Shown: piece after piece, positions 53,570 through 63,766 of the stretch
How positions within the stretch are numbered: the first letter of the stretch is position 1
Layout of the letters: each line of letters opens with the position of its first letter
Origin: Tubulanus polymorphus
Taxonomy: Eukaryota; Nemertea; Palaeonemertea; Tubulaniformes; Tubulanidae
Length of the DNA stretch: 64,000 nt
Assembly (NCBI RefSeq): GCF_964204645.1
Contig: NC_134027.1
Span: forward strand, 15,986,485-16,050,484
Reading direction: 5' to 3'
Translations under genes and position numbers: made by a program
The notes under the pieces: generated by a model
What the model was told of the DNA's origin: nothing
Databases searched by the model: none
The model's input: only the letters and a program-made list of their open reading frames with translations

Positions 53570-56452
53570 ATGCCACCAGTGAAGAAGTCAAAATTGACAC
53601 AGAGAAAGTGTCTTTTTTGTGATTGTGATTTTGAATGCTCGTATAAAAATCATCTGCGTAAATATCACCGTTTCTCGTCTGAAGCTGCTACTAAATACTC
53701 TAAAGGTAAATATCTTATATTTCATCATTGTTCAATGTCATTGACGTTCTCTTCCTATTTTTTTCTAATTGACAGACGAATGTCAATCGTTTTCACTATT
53801 ATTGCCAATCACTATAATCACATGCAAATCACTCATCCAATCACTCACGCCTCAAATCATTCATGCCTCAAATCTTATTCGTTTATGTCTGCCTTTCAGT
53901 CTACACACCAATCACCCCTCCAATCATTCATGCCTCAAATCATATTCGTTTATATCTGCAATTCAGTCTACACACCAATCATTGAACTTTCAAATCATTC
54001 ACGTCTCCAATCATGCACACCTAAAAAATCATTAACGCCTCCAATCATTCACCCCTCCAATCATTCATGCCTCAAATCATATTCGTTTATATCTGCAATT
54101 CAGTCTACACACCAATCATTGAACTTTCAAATCATTCACGCCTCAAATCATTCACGCCTCCAATCATGCACACCTAAAAAATCATTAACGCCTCCAATCA
54201 TTCACGCCTCAAATCATTAACTCCTCCAATCATTCACGCCTCAAATCACTCACTCCTCAAATTATTCATGCCTCAAATCATTAACACCTCCAATCATTCA
54301 CGCCTCCAATCATTCATGCCTCAAATCATATTCGTTTATATCTGCAATTCAGTCTACACACCAATCATTGAACTTTCAAATCATTCACGCCACCAATCAT
54401 GCACGCCTCAAATCATTAATGCCTCCAATCATTCACACCTCAAATCACTCACTCCTCAAATCATTCATGCCTCAAATCTTATTCGTTTATGTCTGCAATT
54501 TAGTCTGCACACCAATCACCCCTCTAATCACTGACGCCTCAAATCATTCATCCTCAAATCATAGTTGTATCTGTTTACAACTCACATTCTACACAACAAT
54601 CACGCCTCAAATCATTCACGTCTTAAATCACTCACGCCTTAATTACAATCTACATGCCAATCACGCTTCTAATCACTTACGTCTCAAATCATACATGCCT
54701 CAAATGGCTCATACATAAAAGTTTTAAGAGACAATTACGCCATGAAATAAAAAATTCTGTCAAATCAAAATTATGCTGAAACTACAAATTGTATTGAACT
54801 TTCATTTTTCACTCCCTATATTGTTGCTTTATCATATATTTGTTAATTGTTATGTTTTCTCCATTGAAAAACTTGCTGTTTGTGAGATTATGGATACCGA
54901 ATAAACTAAAACTGAAACCATCAATCACACCTCCAATCACTCACGTCTCAAATCATTCATGTTTTGTTTTTCAGATGCAGCAGATACCAAAGCAACGTGT
55001 CCTGTTGAAGGATGTTTAGCAACATTTGATCGTCTGGACAAACATCTGCGCACGAAAAAACATGGCTTTGTTCCCGGTGATGAAAACTATCATCGATATA
55101 TGGCGATGACTCACAAACAAACGTCAACAAAAAACGTTACAGCGTCGGACAGGAATGGCGATAATGATGATGATGATGATGATGATGATGTTGATGAAGA
55201 TGATGATACTGAAAATGATGCTGCTGAAGAAAATGGAAGTCCAATGGTGGTGGTTGATGACGAAAGCGATGATGACATGGAATATTTTCCGTCAAGTGAT
55301 GATGATGACGATGATGATGATTATAATAACGTTGATGTGGGCATACCAGCAGAATTTCAGGCCGAAAATCGAGAATTCCAGCGGTGGCTGTCGACATTTG
55401 GTGGCGGTATGAAAAGTAACGCCGTCTCTTCTCAAACCGCGAAAATGGCGAATATTGTGTTTAAAAATTTCGGCAATAAAACATTCACAAAATCGTCATT
55501 AATTGACAATTTAAATCAGATTGAACAGAACTTTATTCCAAACATGCTGAAAACAAAACAGGCTAGTACGGTGAAAAACTATTTACTTTCTTTTCAAAAG
55601 TTTATAAAATGGGGTATAATAAAACAAAAGCACTGGGTTTTGAAAGATTGTCACGAGATCATCAACGAGCACGTAAAATTGTGGAATACAAGCTTGAATA
55701 AAATGATTTCTACGCGTGCGCATGAAAAGAAAGAAATTCACAAACGTGCAATTGTTACTGTCAAACAAGTACTATCGTATTTGAATAGTGATCGTGCTAC
55801 CAGAGCAGGCACCATTCTACGTACGTGTCATGAGGCTGCGACAATTTCACAACAAGATCATACAAATGCCCGGAATCACCTGATTATGCTATTAGTACTG
55901 GCCAATGCCACCAGGGCAGGACCTGTAATCAATTTGAAAATCAGTGACGTTTTGAATGCCCAGGATAATGTACATAAAAATCGTTGTGTAATGACAGTGC
56001 TCGTACATAAAACGGAACAAAAGTATGGTAAGGCACAAATTTCGCTCTCAACGAATGAGTATCAATTACTACGAGCATACTTACAACATATTCGTCCAAA
56101 TGTGCCAGCTCAATTCAAGGATAAGGATGCCGTCTTCATCACATGGTCTGGAAGGCAAATGTCTCAATCAGAAATTGCCAACGTTATAACGAGAGAATTT
56201 ATTAAGGTCGGTGGACGTAATGTTCGTGCAAGTTGTACAGTGATGCGAAAATCAATTGTTTCAATTTTGTTGCAAATGAACTTGGGAGCACGCACTGAGC
56301 AAGACCTGGCGACACTGATGAAACATTCGCAAACCATGCAAAAACGTACGTACGACATTCGCGTTGCCGACAACACGATGGCTAAGATGAGTGGACTCGT
56401 TTTTAAAATTATGTCAGGTCAAGATTTGACCGAACAAGATTTAGACGAATAA
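53570..56452 (+). CDS. Zinc-finger tyrosine recombinase, paralogue B (two exons)
   Basis: Exon 1 (53570-53705) encodes the first finger (CLFCDCDFECSYKNHLRKYH) and ends at GTAAAT. Exon 2 (54975-56452) starts after TTTTTCAG and joins in phase 1; total about 537 residues. Exon 2 has a second finger (CPVEGCLATFDRLDKHLRTKKH), a poly-Asp region, a core-binding region (TKQASTVKNYLLSFQKFIKW) and a catalytic domain: Arg in NATRAGPVINL, Lys in VHKTEQKYG, CTVMRKS with the second Arg, LMKHSQTMQKRTYD with His and the nucleophile Tyr nine residues later. The residue three before the second Arg is Thr where His is usual. It would cut and rejoin DNA like Crypton or phage-type recombinases. The frame is intact. 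Confidence 0.8.
53706..54974 (+). repeat. Intron filled with TCACGCCTCAAATCATTC repeats
   Basis: Units of AATCATTCACGCCTCAAATC alternate with a ~75-bp block (CATATTCGTTTATATCTGCA, ATTCAGTCTACACACCAATC) that recurs at about 53880, 53940, 54075, 54325 and 54478. The overlapping long open frames are not genes. Confidence 0.85.
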
Positions 56453-56739
56453 TCATAGTCGCATCTTCAATCCATAGTCTACGACCTTTTAGGCATGTTT
56501 TCTGTGTGTGCTGTTGATATACTTATTGTCGTTCATTTCTTGTAGATTTGATGTAAACGTGTATAGTAACACTAGTGAATATCAATATCTAGTAAATACT
56601 GAAATTTCAGAAACCAGGACAATCTATTTTATGCTGAAATTTGTACTCGTGTTACCACCAACATGATTTGGGAAATCCCCACAAACACAGAATTTTTGAT
56701 AAATCCGCTTGCCGGAGCCAAGAAGTTATAACATGTCAT

Positions 56740-57040
56740 TCACGTCTGAAATCGCTCACGTCCCAAATCATAGTCGCTTCTTCAATCCATAGTCTACATG
56801 TCAATCACACCTACAATCACTCACGCCTAAAATCATAGTTGCTTCTCCAATTCATATTCTACACGCACATCGCGGATGAAATATTTTATGTCTCAAATAA
56901 TCGCTTGTGTCTACAATTCATGGTCTATATGCTTTTCAAGCATTGAAGCATTCACGTCTCACCCATACCTCAAATCATTTACGGATCAAATCAATCAGGT
57001 CTGAAATCGTAATCCCTTACACGCGAATAACGCATCAAAT
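56740..57040 (+). repeat. Further copies of the TCACGTC-type repeat
   Basis: Sparse units (CATTCACGTCTGAAATCGCTCACGTCCC region and variants such as CAATCACTCACGCC) after recombinase gene B. No gene. Confidence 0.65.
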
Positions 57041-57084
57041 CACTCGCCCATGAAAAACATATATATATTAATATATCTAGATAC

Positions 57085-57255
57085 ATAGGCAATGTCACAA
57101 AGTCCAGGTACATGTTTCCATACTGCAGGACAGACACCCTCAAATATTCATTCCTTCCCCAAGCAGTCCGCATTTGGAACACCCTTCCTGACTGGGTCAT
57201 CCAACAAGATTCGATAGAGGGCTTCAAATCTGCCCTTAATCGATATGAACCCTAA
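57085..57255 (+). mobile_element. Non-LTR retrotransposon, last codons of reverse-transcriptase ORF
   Basis: The frame RYMFPYCRTDTLKYSFLPQA, then VRIWNTLPDWVIQQDSIEGF and KSALNRY before TAA, is the typical C-terminal tail of CR1/L2/jockey-like reverse-transcriptase proteins (S-F-x-P ... W-N-x-L-P ... S-x-x-x-F). Only about 55 codons remain. A GTACGATGTGTACGATGG minirepeat follows. Confidence 0.65.
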
Positions 57256-57553
57256 GAAACAACAGTCCCACAAACCATGCGTACAAAGTGTACGATGGCG
57301 GTTCCATGCGTACGATGTGTACGATGGTGCCAATGTCAGACAAAACAACGCATTTTTAATTTATAAATGTAAATATATTATTTATTCAATATTTTTCTAG
57401 CTCATGCAGCTTTTTCTTGTTCATGCATCTTACACCCCATGTGGGATATTCCTCGTCTACGAGGTTGCCACACGATAGGTAAAGAAGAAAGAAGAGAAGA
57501 AGAAGAGTCCAATGCATTTTCCTTTAGATGGCGGCCATTTTTGTTACGATTTT

Positions 57554-57603
57554 ACTCCAGGCACGGCAACCAGTTTGTTGGTTTTGGTTGCCGTGCCTGG
57601 AGT
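57554..57603. repeat. Perfect 19-bp hairpin
   Basis: ACTCCAGGCACGGCAACCA at 57554-57572 pairs with its exact complement at 57585-57603 around a 12-base loop GTTTGTTGGTTT. GC-rich stem in an otherwise repeat-poor stretch. It could be a tiny palindromic element or an RNA hairpin. Confidence 0.8.
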
Positions 57604-57824
57604 AGCTTGTTGTCTAACTTTTTTGGGCGATTATATTGTATAGATGTAAATGAAAATGGTGTCTAGTAGGAAAATTTCCTCAGAAATCGATTGGAATAAT
57701 AATCAAGACGATATGACAAAAGGTTACAGAGTTATGTGATCGTGTGCAATGATGGCTGCGATGGACTGGACCGGATATCATAATGAGCGATCATCATCAT
57801 CCTGGTTTATTTTATACAGGCCTG

Positions 57825-58085
57825 GATTAATCCTCTCCAGAGGGTGGGGCCTGTCTGACTGAGCGAAGTCGTCCTCTCCATTTAGAGCGGTCGTGTGGGT
57901 CGTTTGGTGTCAATCCGAGTGACATCCTGTCTTACCTAACCCCCTGCTCCCATGTTTTCTTGGGTCTGTCAGGTTTCTTCTTTGCTGGAATCACCTCTAC
58001 TTGTCGCACCCTCGACGTCCAGCCAGTACTTCGTTCTACATGACCAAACCATCGTAGCCTGTTGGTCTACGATGAACTGATTCAT
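57825..58085 (-). mobile_element. Non-LTR retrotransposon tail (RTE/CR1-like), decayed
   Basis: On the minus strand the frame reads RLRWFGHVERS and later KKKPDRPKKTW, and DPHDRSKWRGRLRSV near the end. This is the characteristic tail of RTE-like and related reverse-transcriptase ORFs (LRWFGHVxR ... RPxKxW ... DRxxWR). It has stops and no start and is a relic. Confidence 0.65.
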
Positions 58086-58125
58086 TTGTCTAATATATAA
58101 AAAGTCGCCATAACTTCACTTGCAG

Positions 58126-58826
58126 GAATCCCAATATGACAGCCGTGTGTTCATCTGTGTTTGACACGAAAGAAGCTTCGTCCCACATGAACTTTGTCGC
58201 CGAATCTCCACGACCAGCCTGCAAAATAGAAAAAAACATTAAGTTCATAAATCGATTGGTACAAAATTCGGACACATACACACACACACAAGAATCTATG
58301 TGAAAATGTATCTGTTTTTGACAATCTTTTTTGCAGGATCGTTTTTATACCCATCTACCTATTCCAAAAATGCGGAAAAACAGGGACAATGAACAAGAAC
58401 TGTTGAAGATATTCGGACAGAAATCGTCAAACACATGGGGTACCATTGGCGGTGTATCGCGTGTCGATGTAGCTACAGGAGACTATAAAATGTTGTTAGG
58501 CACCGATATCTATGCCAGTGTTACATTACCCCTTTTTACAAAACAATCGAGACCGGATAGACGGAAAGTTGTACAAGATAAATTTACACTTGTACAATTC
58601 GTTGGAAATTATTAGTGTGCATAGAAATCTAGTCGAGCTGCAGAGGGTGTTAAAAAATACCAATAAACACCACGCCGACCAAGAAAGACAACTACAATCA
58701 TTGAAGACTGACAAGAGGCGAGTAGCTATTATTTTAGGTTCCGTGTTTGGTGGAATATTTACTCTGATCGTCACAACGACTTTAGTGTTTTTTGGACTTA
58801 GGCAGTACAGACACAGCCGACAATAG
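58126..58826 (+). pseudogene. Spliced membrane protein, 3' exons, one frameshift
   Basis: An exon opens after ACTTGCAG at 58125 and encodes NMTAVCSSVFDTKEASS onward, ending at CGATTG/GTACAA (58258). A 78-base intron with a CA repeat ends in TTTTTTGCAG (58336). The next exon joins in phase 0 (DRFYTHLPIPKMRKN). One frame change near 58545-58600 is needed to reach a helical stretch (LVELQRVLKNTNKHHADQER), a transmembrane helix (VAIILGSVFGGIFTLIVTTT) and a short basic tail ending TAG-less RQYRHSRQ before TAG 58824. It looks like the C-terminal part of a type I membrane glycoprotein with a coiled coil before the anchor. No family recognised; upstream exons not found. Confidence 0.45.
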
Positions 58827-59130
58827 AACCAGGAGATATAAAATCTCATTAGACAGGTCGAAATTATACTTCTACCATATATACAGGAGTTATTACCCCT
58901 TTTACTGTATACACGATACAAAGCAACATGTCTTTGCTAACAGCTGTGATTTGTGCGGCGGCACTGCTGGCTGCAGCCATACCCCACTGATAGACAAACG
59001 AACAAACGAACGAACTTCTGTATTTTTATAATATTTGGCTGCTGTAAAGGGAAGCCATATTATGCGATTACGATACGAACGACTGAGCGACTGAGAATAA
59101 ATATTATCCAGGCAAAAAGCTAGTATAATA

Positions 59131-60783
59131 ATGGAAACCTCCGAACACACAGAAAATAAGCATCGGGTGGTCTATCGATATCCATGTTCATTGTGTGAAA
59201 AGAATACCACAAATCTACCACGTCATTTGAGAGAATTTCATAAGTTCGATCGCCGCGCATCACTCAAGTTTACGCAGCAACAAAAAGCACAAAACCAACG
59301 AAAAATCAATAGTAATCAAACTCTACACCAGTGTCCGGTTGAAGATTGTTTCAGCGCTGTTAAACGTATTGATAAGCATCTCGGCAACAAACATAAATTC
59401 AAGCGATCAGATCCAATTTACCGTCACTACATGAACTTGGCTAAATGCGAAAAATCTGCCTTTGGATCATCGTCGTTGTGTAGTAAGCAATCTACTCAGC
59501 AGCACTGCAAATCACAGATAACCAACGTTAAAAGCAGCGTAGATAGTGGTTCATCTGATGCATGCGCAAGTGCGAGCGTACAATCTGATAGCGTTAATAA
59601 TCATCAATTTGCCAACGAGATTACAACTTTTGGACGATGGCTACAGACGTTTGGGGGCGGTGAGAAAAACGAACGTCAGGGCTTGCAGGCCGTAAAACAT
59701 GTTCAAAAAATTATTGATATCTACGGTCATGATTTCAGTGCTAACCTCGTCACTGTAAAATTACAAGAGATCGAAAACAAATTCATTTCTCCATCTCTCA
59801 AAACAAAAACAGCCAGTACGGTTAAAAACTACTTACTTGATTTCAAAAAGTTTGTGGAGTACGGAAAACTTCTCGATAAAGACTGGATTACATCAAAAAC
59901 AGTTGAACGGATCGTTAAACAAATCCAAATTTGGAATTGCTCGTTGCAGAAGAAAATCATGGAACGGGCGGCTGTAATGAAGGTCAAACATCGACAAGCA
60001 CTTTTAACAACGAATCATATCAAGCTATATTTGAAAGGCAAACGGGCAGTCATTGGTAACAAGATTTTACGCGATTGTCCTAACGACAAAAAAAGATACA
60101 AGAAGGATACCGATGAACGTCATCGACATAAAAATCGACATTGTTTCATCCGAGCCCGGAACTATCTGATTATGTTATTGAGTCTCAACAACGCGACACG
60201 TTCTGGACCTATAATAAACCTGAAAGTTGGTGAAGTAGATGCAGCTCTGGATAACGTTTACCTTGACAGACATGTGGTCAATGTTGTACAGCATAAAACA
60301 ATGTCGCTCTACGGTGCTGCCCAACTATCGTTAAATTGTTATCATTTCAAACTTCTGAAGGCATTCATCGATCACATTCGTCCTCTGATTCCAAGTTTTG
60401 AAGAAACGAGACACAGTCACCCAACATTCAATGTCTTCTTGTCGTGGAGTGGTCGGACTTTGAACCAGAGTCAAGTCTCCAACATTATTTCCAGTGAACT
60501 TTCTGCGTCCTCGAACAAAGCAAGTCGAACGAGTTGTACGGTGCTCAGAAAATCTGTGGTGTCAACAATGCTAGGATCAGATCTCGGTGCCAGTAACGAA
60601 CGTGATTTGGCTAATTTGATAAAACACTCTGACGCGATGCAGAAAAGAACATACGATGTACGGTGTTCTGATCGTAACATGGCCAGAATGTCTAATATTG
60701 TATGGAAATTTATGACCGAGGGACAAGTTTCTATTGAAGAGTTACAGCACCAGCACCAACATCAGCACCAGCACCGACACTGA
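59131..60783 (+). CDS. Zinc-finger tyrosine recombinase, paralogue C (intronless)
   Basis: Intact 550-residue single-exon gene. Finger 1 is C19, C22, H32, H37 and finger 2 is C68, C73, H83, H88. The core-binding region is about 165-290 (TFGRWLQTFGGGE, KTKTASTVKNYLLDFKKFVE). Catalytic residues are R357, K389, R473, H499 and Y508; the position three before R473 is T470, where most relatives have His, as in paralogue B. It would perform site-specific strand exchange, possibly integration or excision of the element that carries it. Similar to gene B throughout, but the intron between the fingers is absent. The C-terminal HQHQHQHQHRH is encoded by a CAGCACCAG microsatellite. A BIR-protein gene follows. 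Confidence 0.82.
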   Translation: METSEHTENKHRVVYRYPCSLCEKNTTNLPRHLREFHKFDRRASLKFTQQQKAQNQRKINSNQTLHQCPVEDCFSAVKRIDKHLGNKHKFKRSDPIYRHYMNLAKCEKSAFGSSSLCSKQSTQQHCKSQITNVKSSVDSGSSDACASASVQSDSVNNHQFANEITTFGRWLQTFGGGEKNERQGLQAVKHVQKIIDIYGHDFSANLVTVKLQEIENKFISPSLKTKTASTVKNYLLDFKKFVEYGKLLDKDWITSKTVERIVKQIQIWNCSLQKKIMERAAVMKVKHRQALLTTNHIKLYLKGKRAVIGNKILRDCPNDKKRYKKDTDERHRHKNRHCFIRARNYLIMLLSLNNATRSGPIINLKVGEVDAALDNVYLDRHVVNVVQHKTMSLYGAAQLSLNCYHFKLLKAFIDHIRPLIPSFEETRHSHPTFNVFLSWSGRTLNQSQVSNIISSELSASSNKASRTSCTVLRKSVVSTMLGSDLGASNERDLANLIKHSDAMQKRTYDVRCSDRNMARMSNIVWKFMTEGQVSIEELQHQHQHQHQHRH

Positions 60784-60895
60784 CGCGCAAGACGACCAAC
60801 TAGAAGGCGCAGCAGCAGACTCTACACGAGTGTCGTCCCATCCTAATGTCGGTACTCCTCCACCCACAAAGATTATTTATTATGCGTTAACACAC

Positions 60896-61315
60896 ATGCA
60901 AGATGGACATCCCGTATGCAAGCCGCACATCGTAGATCCCAAAGCTACCATCGCTACTAAATCAGGCGTACCCGATAGACTAAGGATCGAGCGGAATCGC
61001 ATAGATTCGTTCAAAAAATTCCCAAGAACGGATTTTTCTACAACGAAAAAAAACAAGGACATCAAATGTGCTTTCTGCGGCGGAGTCTTATCGGTACCCA
61101 AAAACGTTAGAAAATTCAAAATCACAGCAAAGCACAAACGAGCATTTCCTACCTGCCCTCTAGTACTAAACCTGGAAGTGGGCAACACACCGTGCCAAAA
61201 CAGAGATGACGAACCAGATAACGCTGTTATCGAACCGAATTTCATGAAAGTTGGACAAAACGTCCAGCACGGAGTCAAACCCAGCCCGTACAAAAGGCTA
61301 ATAGAATGCAGCTAA
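60896..61315 (+). CDS. BIR-domain (IAP-like) protein
   Basis: 139 residues from the first in-frame ATG; the open frame extends upstream to within the recombinase gene without an ATG, so the start could be earlier by splicing. Residues about 31-92 form a BIR domain: opening RIERNRIDSFKKFP, zinc ligands C58, C61, H80 and C87 (C-x2-C-x18-H-x6-C), ending HKRAFPTCPLVL. BIR proteins of viruses and hosts block caspases or act in cell division. The Gly and Asp-Pro positions of classical BIRs are not conserved, so peptide binding may be altered. It lies 113 bases after the recombinase stop and ends 40 bases before a convergent gene. Confidence 0.65.
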   Translation: MQDGHPVCKPHIVDPKATIATKSGVPDRLRIERNRIDSFKKFPRTDFSTTKKNKDIKCAFCGGVLSVPKNVRKFKITAKHKRAFPTCPLVLNLEVGNTPCQNRDDEPDNAVIEPNFMKVGQNVQHGVKPSPYKRLIECS

Positions 61316-61354
61316 CGATAAACATGCGTCTTGCCATGATACGGATCGGGTTGT

Positions 61355-61801
61355 TTATGTATGTTTTGTTTGAATTTTTCCTGAGTACGTCAACGAATCC
61401 GAGTGATAACGATAAATCCAACTGTTGACTTTTGGATCTTTGACACAGTACCCACAAGGTCTGTACGGACACTTGGAAAACATGTGTTCTGTCGTATTTT
61501 TATTTTGGATCATGACAACAGGTTCGTAGGGACACTCCGATTTTCTATAGGATTGTGGACCGTTTGGTTTCTTGACGCATCTGGATTGCCGGTGTCTGTT
61601 GTAATGTTTGCTTGTGATGTAAATTTTACACCAACTACCTTTCACATATTCGTCCGGGTCGTATCTCGGTCTGTAACTGTAATTGCAGGTTTTATCGAAC
61701 CGTGGGCACATCACCGTTACCACGTCGCGGGGTTTATCATCTCGTTGATCACCATTGAAGAAAATCGGTAGAGTCATGTATCCAGGAGCTATTTGTAGCA
61801 A
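61355..61801 (-). CDS. Cysteine-rich protein, unknown
   Basis: A 148-codon minus-strand frame with eight or more cysteines in spaced pairs (CPRFDKTCNYSYRP, WCKIYITSKHYNRHRQSRC, CPYEPV, CPYRPCGYC) and many basic and aromatic residues, suggesting disulphide bonds or zinc binding. No ATG at the 5' end of the frame; the first Met is at 61777, and the coding-like frame continues upstream to about 61838 (YFYHRDKIGRTRLLQ), so a 5' exon or lost start is likely. Its 3' end faces the BIR gene. No family recognised. Confidence 0.5.
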   Translation of the reverse strand: MLQIAPGYMTLPIFFNGDQRDDKPRDVVTVMCPRFDKTCNYSYRPRYDPDEYVKGSWCKIYITSKHYNRHRQSRCVKKPNGPQSYRKSECPYEPVVMIQNKNTTEHMFSKCPYRPCGYCVKDPKVNSWIYRYHSDSLTYSGKIQTKHT

Positions 61802-61971
61802 TCTGGTTCTGCCGATTTTATCGCGGTGGTAAAAATAAATTCATACATTTTGTACTGTTTTTATATGACTTTATTCGACTTGAAAATAAAATATACAAGT
61901 ATCTACACATAAAATTGTCTCTCTATTTGTTTCTTTGTTTTACAATTTGAGACACTGGGTATGTGGCTAGC

Positions 61972-62211
61972 TCAATCATCGCCAGTCTGTTCTCTTCCGA
62001 TCAGTTTTGAAACACGATCCAACAACAGTTCGTTTATGCCCACAGATTTCATGTATTCGATCAAGTTGGTGTATTTCTTTGTAAATACAACCTGTGGTTT
62101 CTTGCTATCGTTGTCTAAATAAATCTTAAAGATCTGATATCATTTTTCTCAGACCATAATTGTTGCATGCCCGATGACGCGATTCAGTTCTAGATTTAAA
62201 ATTTTAAACAT
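61972..62211 (-). pseudogene. Small gene relic with two in-frame TGA codons
   Basis: The 80-codon minus-strand frame starts MFKILNLELNRVIGHATIMV and continues after two TGA codons three codons apart (62150 region) with YQIFKIYLDNDSKKPQVVFT and SVGINELLLDRVSKLIGREQ, ending TGA at 61972. Both internal TGA codons stand where Trp would fit (V-x-EK-x-YQIF), as expected from two G-to-A changes. Too short and too novel to name. Confidence 0.4.
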
Positions 62212-62469
62212 GAGAACATTGGTGAAATAAAGATTTTATTGACATTATCCGGTTTCATTTTACTGAAAGAAAAAACCTACAATTCTGAAGAGATTATTCA
62301 TTTCATCTCAAATTAACAGCACTGATATTTTGGCTATTGTTGCAAAAAAGGGAGAAAAGGAGAATTGAACAAGGGACCAAAAATGTAACAAAATTTATCT
62401 CACACAGAAATTGTTGTATTTAGGACTAAACTAACTCACACTTGTAACCCTAACCCCCCACCCATCACA
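62212..62469. other. Intergenic region
   Basis: No gene recognised. A CTAACTCACACTTGTAACCC stretch and a C-run precede the next start codon. Confidence 0.35.
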
Positions 62470-63766
62470 ATGTTTCGTCGTATTTGTCTTTTCTTTTTTG
62501 TGGTACTTGGTGTTGTAAATTATGTGGTTATCACAACCAGGATACGGTACTGCTAGTATCATGCGCCAAAAAATGGCAGAAAAAGCCAGACTCGACGCCC
62601 TAGCCAGACAACAAAAACTCGAAGCTGAATGGGCCGCAGCAGCTGCTCTTGCTCAGCAAACAACTACAACCACAACCACCACTACTACGACTACTCCTCC
62701 ACCACTCTAACCGATCTTTGTGCGTATAGTCGCCGATCCGGGTAGTCGTGTACGAATGTTACAATATCTAACAATCAGTTGCGAGGTATTGTTTGAACTT
62801 GACAAGGGACTAGATCGAATAGATTTGTCTCGAATGGTGGCCGGTCAAGGGGGTACAACGATAGCATCGTTAATCGCGTCGCCAACAAACAGACGGTGCA
62901 TAAATCACAAATCGCTAGTTTATACAAAGTCGGGTGTATATACCCCAAGATAACTTCTGAGTCTATCGGTCACGTTAGGGACATTCAAATTTTTCGTGTA
63001 GAAGCGCGATCACAATTTTCAATGATAGAATCTCAATCTAGAGAATATACGTGTACGACTATGACCAACAGATATTTACCGCACACTCGGAGTATAACCG
63101 TGACTGCCATTGAAGACCCGGTAGCCATTGAATTTATCAGCATCCCAAATGACGATGGTGTTAAAGTAAAATGTACTCTGCCTAACATTAGAAGAGACAG
63201 ATCTAGACTTTGGTACATTATGATAGTGGGAGACAGAAAGATTTGGTAGCTTGGACACCAGAGGAGACTTGTGGTCAAAATTGTATCGACACGGCCACTG
63301 AAGTCGGAATTTGGTTCAATCAGGAAAATAAACCTCTTGTGTTCAACAATAGGTGTTAGGTCAGCACCGGACAGTAACCTAAGATTAACAGTACCCGGTG
63401 TTGTCCCTAGCTCGGCACCAACTACCCTGAGCCACACAACAACCACTACAGCAGCTCCAACGACCACCACCACCGAAATTCCAACAACTCCTGTGCCTAC
63501 CACTACGACCCAAGTTCCAACTACTACATCTGAACTAACAACCACGACTCGTGTCACAACATTTACCACCAAACAATTCAATGGAGACAAGAGGTAAAGG
63601 TAATAATTTAAAGCACGATAGTGCCATGGTCTATGTTGAATTATTTATCGGTTTTAGTATTGTGACCGGACTTGTGATTTTTGCAATTTTTAAATTGAAA
63701 AAAATAAAAAGATTTTACATTTTATATGAATACATGTTGTTTATTATTCAAACATTAACATTTTAA
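62470..63766 (+). pseudogene. Mucin-like Ig-type membrane protein, several frameshifts
   Basis: ATG 62470 opens a signal-peptide-like stretch (MFRRICLFFFVVLGVVNYVV). After a one-base shift follow 60 codons ending in a Thr run (TTTTTTTTTTTTPPPL) and TAA 62708, then the same frame continues with GSRVRMLQYLTISCEVLFEL. A further shift leads to an Ig-like strand (SQSREYTCTTMTNRYLP), and another to LVAWTPEETCGQNC. A second Thr-rich mucin segment (TTTTAAPTTTTTEIPTTPVP) follows, and a transmembrane helix (VYVELFIGFSIVTGLVIFAI) with a KLKKIKR anchor ends the protein. The parts together describe a cell-surface or envelope-type glycoprotein. At least four frame changes break it. Confidence 0.55.

Noticed and set aside
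51646-54720. Long overlapping open frames as repetitive proteins (for example 52243-52890)
   Set aside because: Two frames are open at once, the peptides are just the translated AATCACGTCTC word, and the region includes a spliced-out intron.
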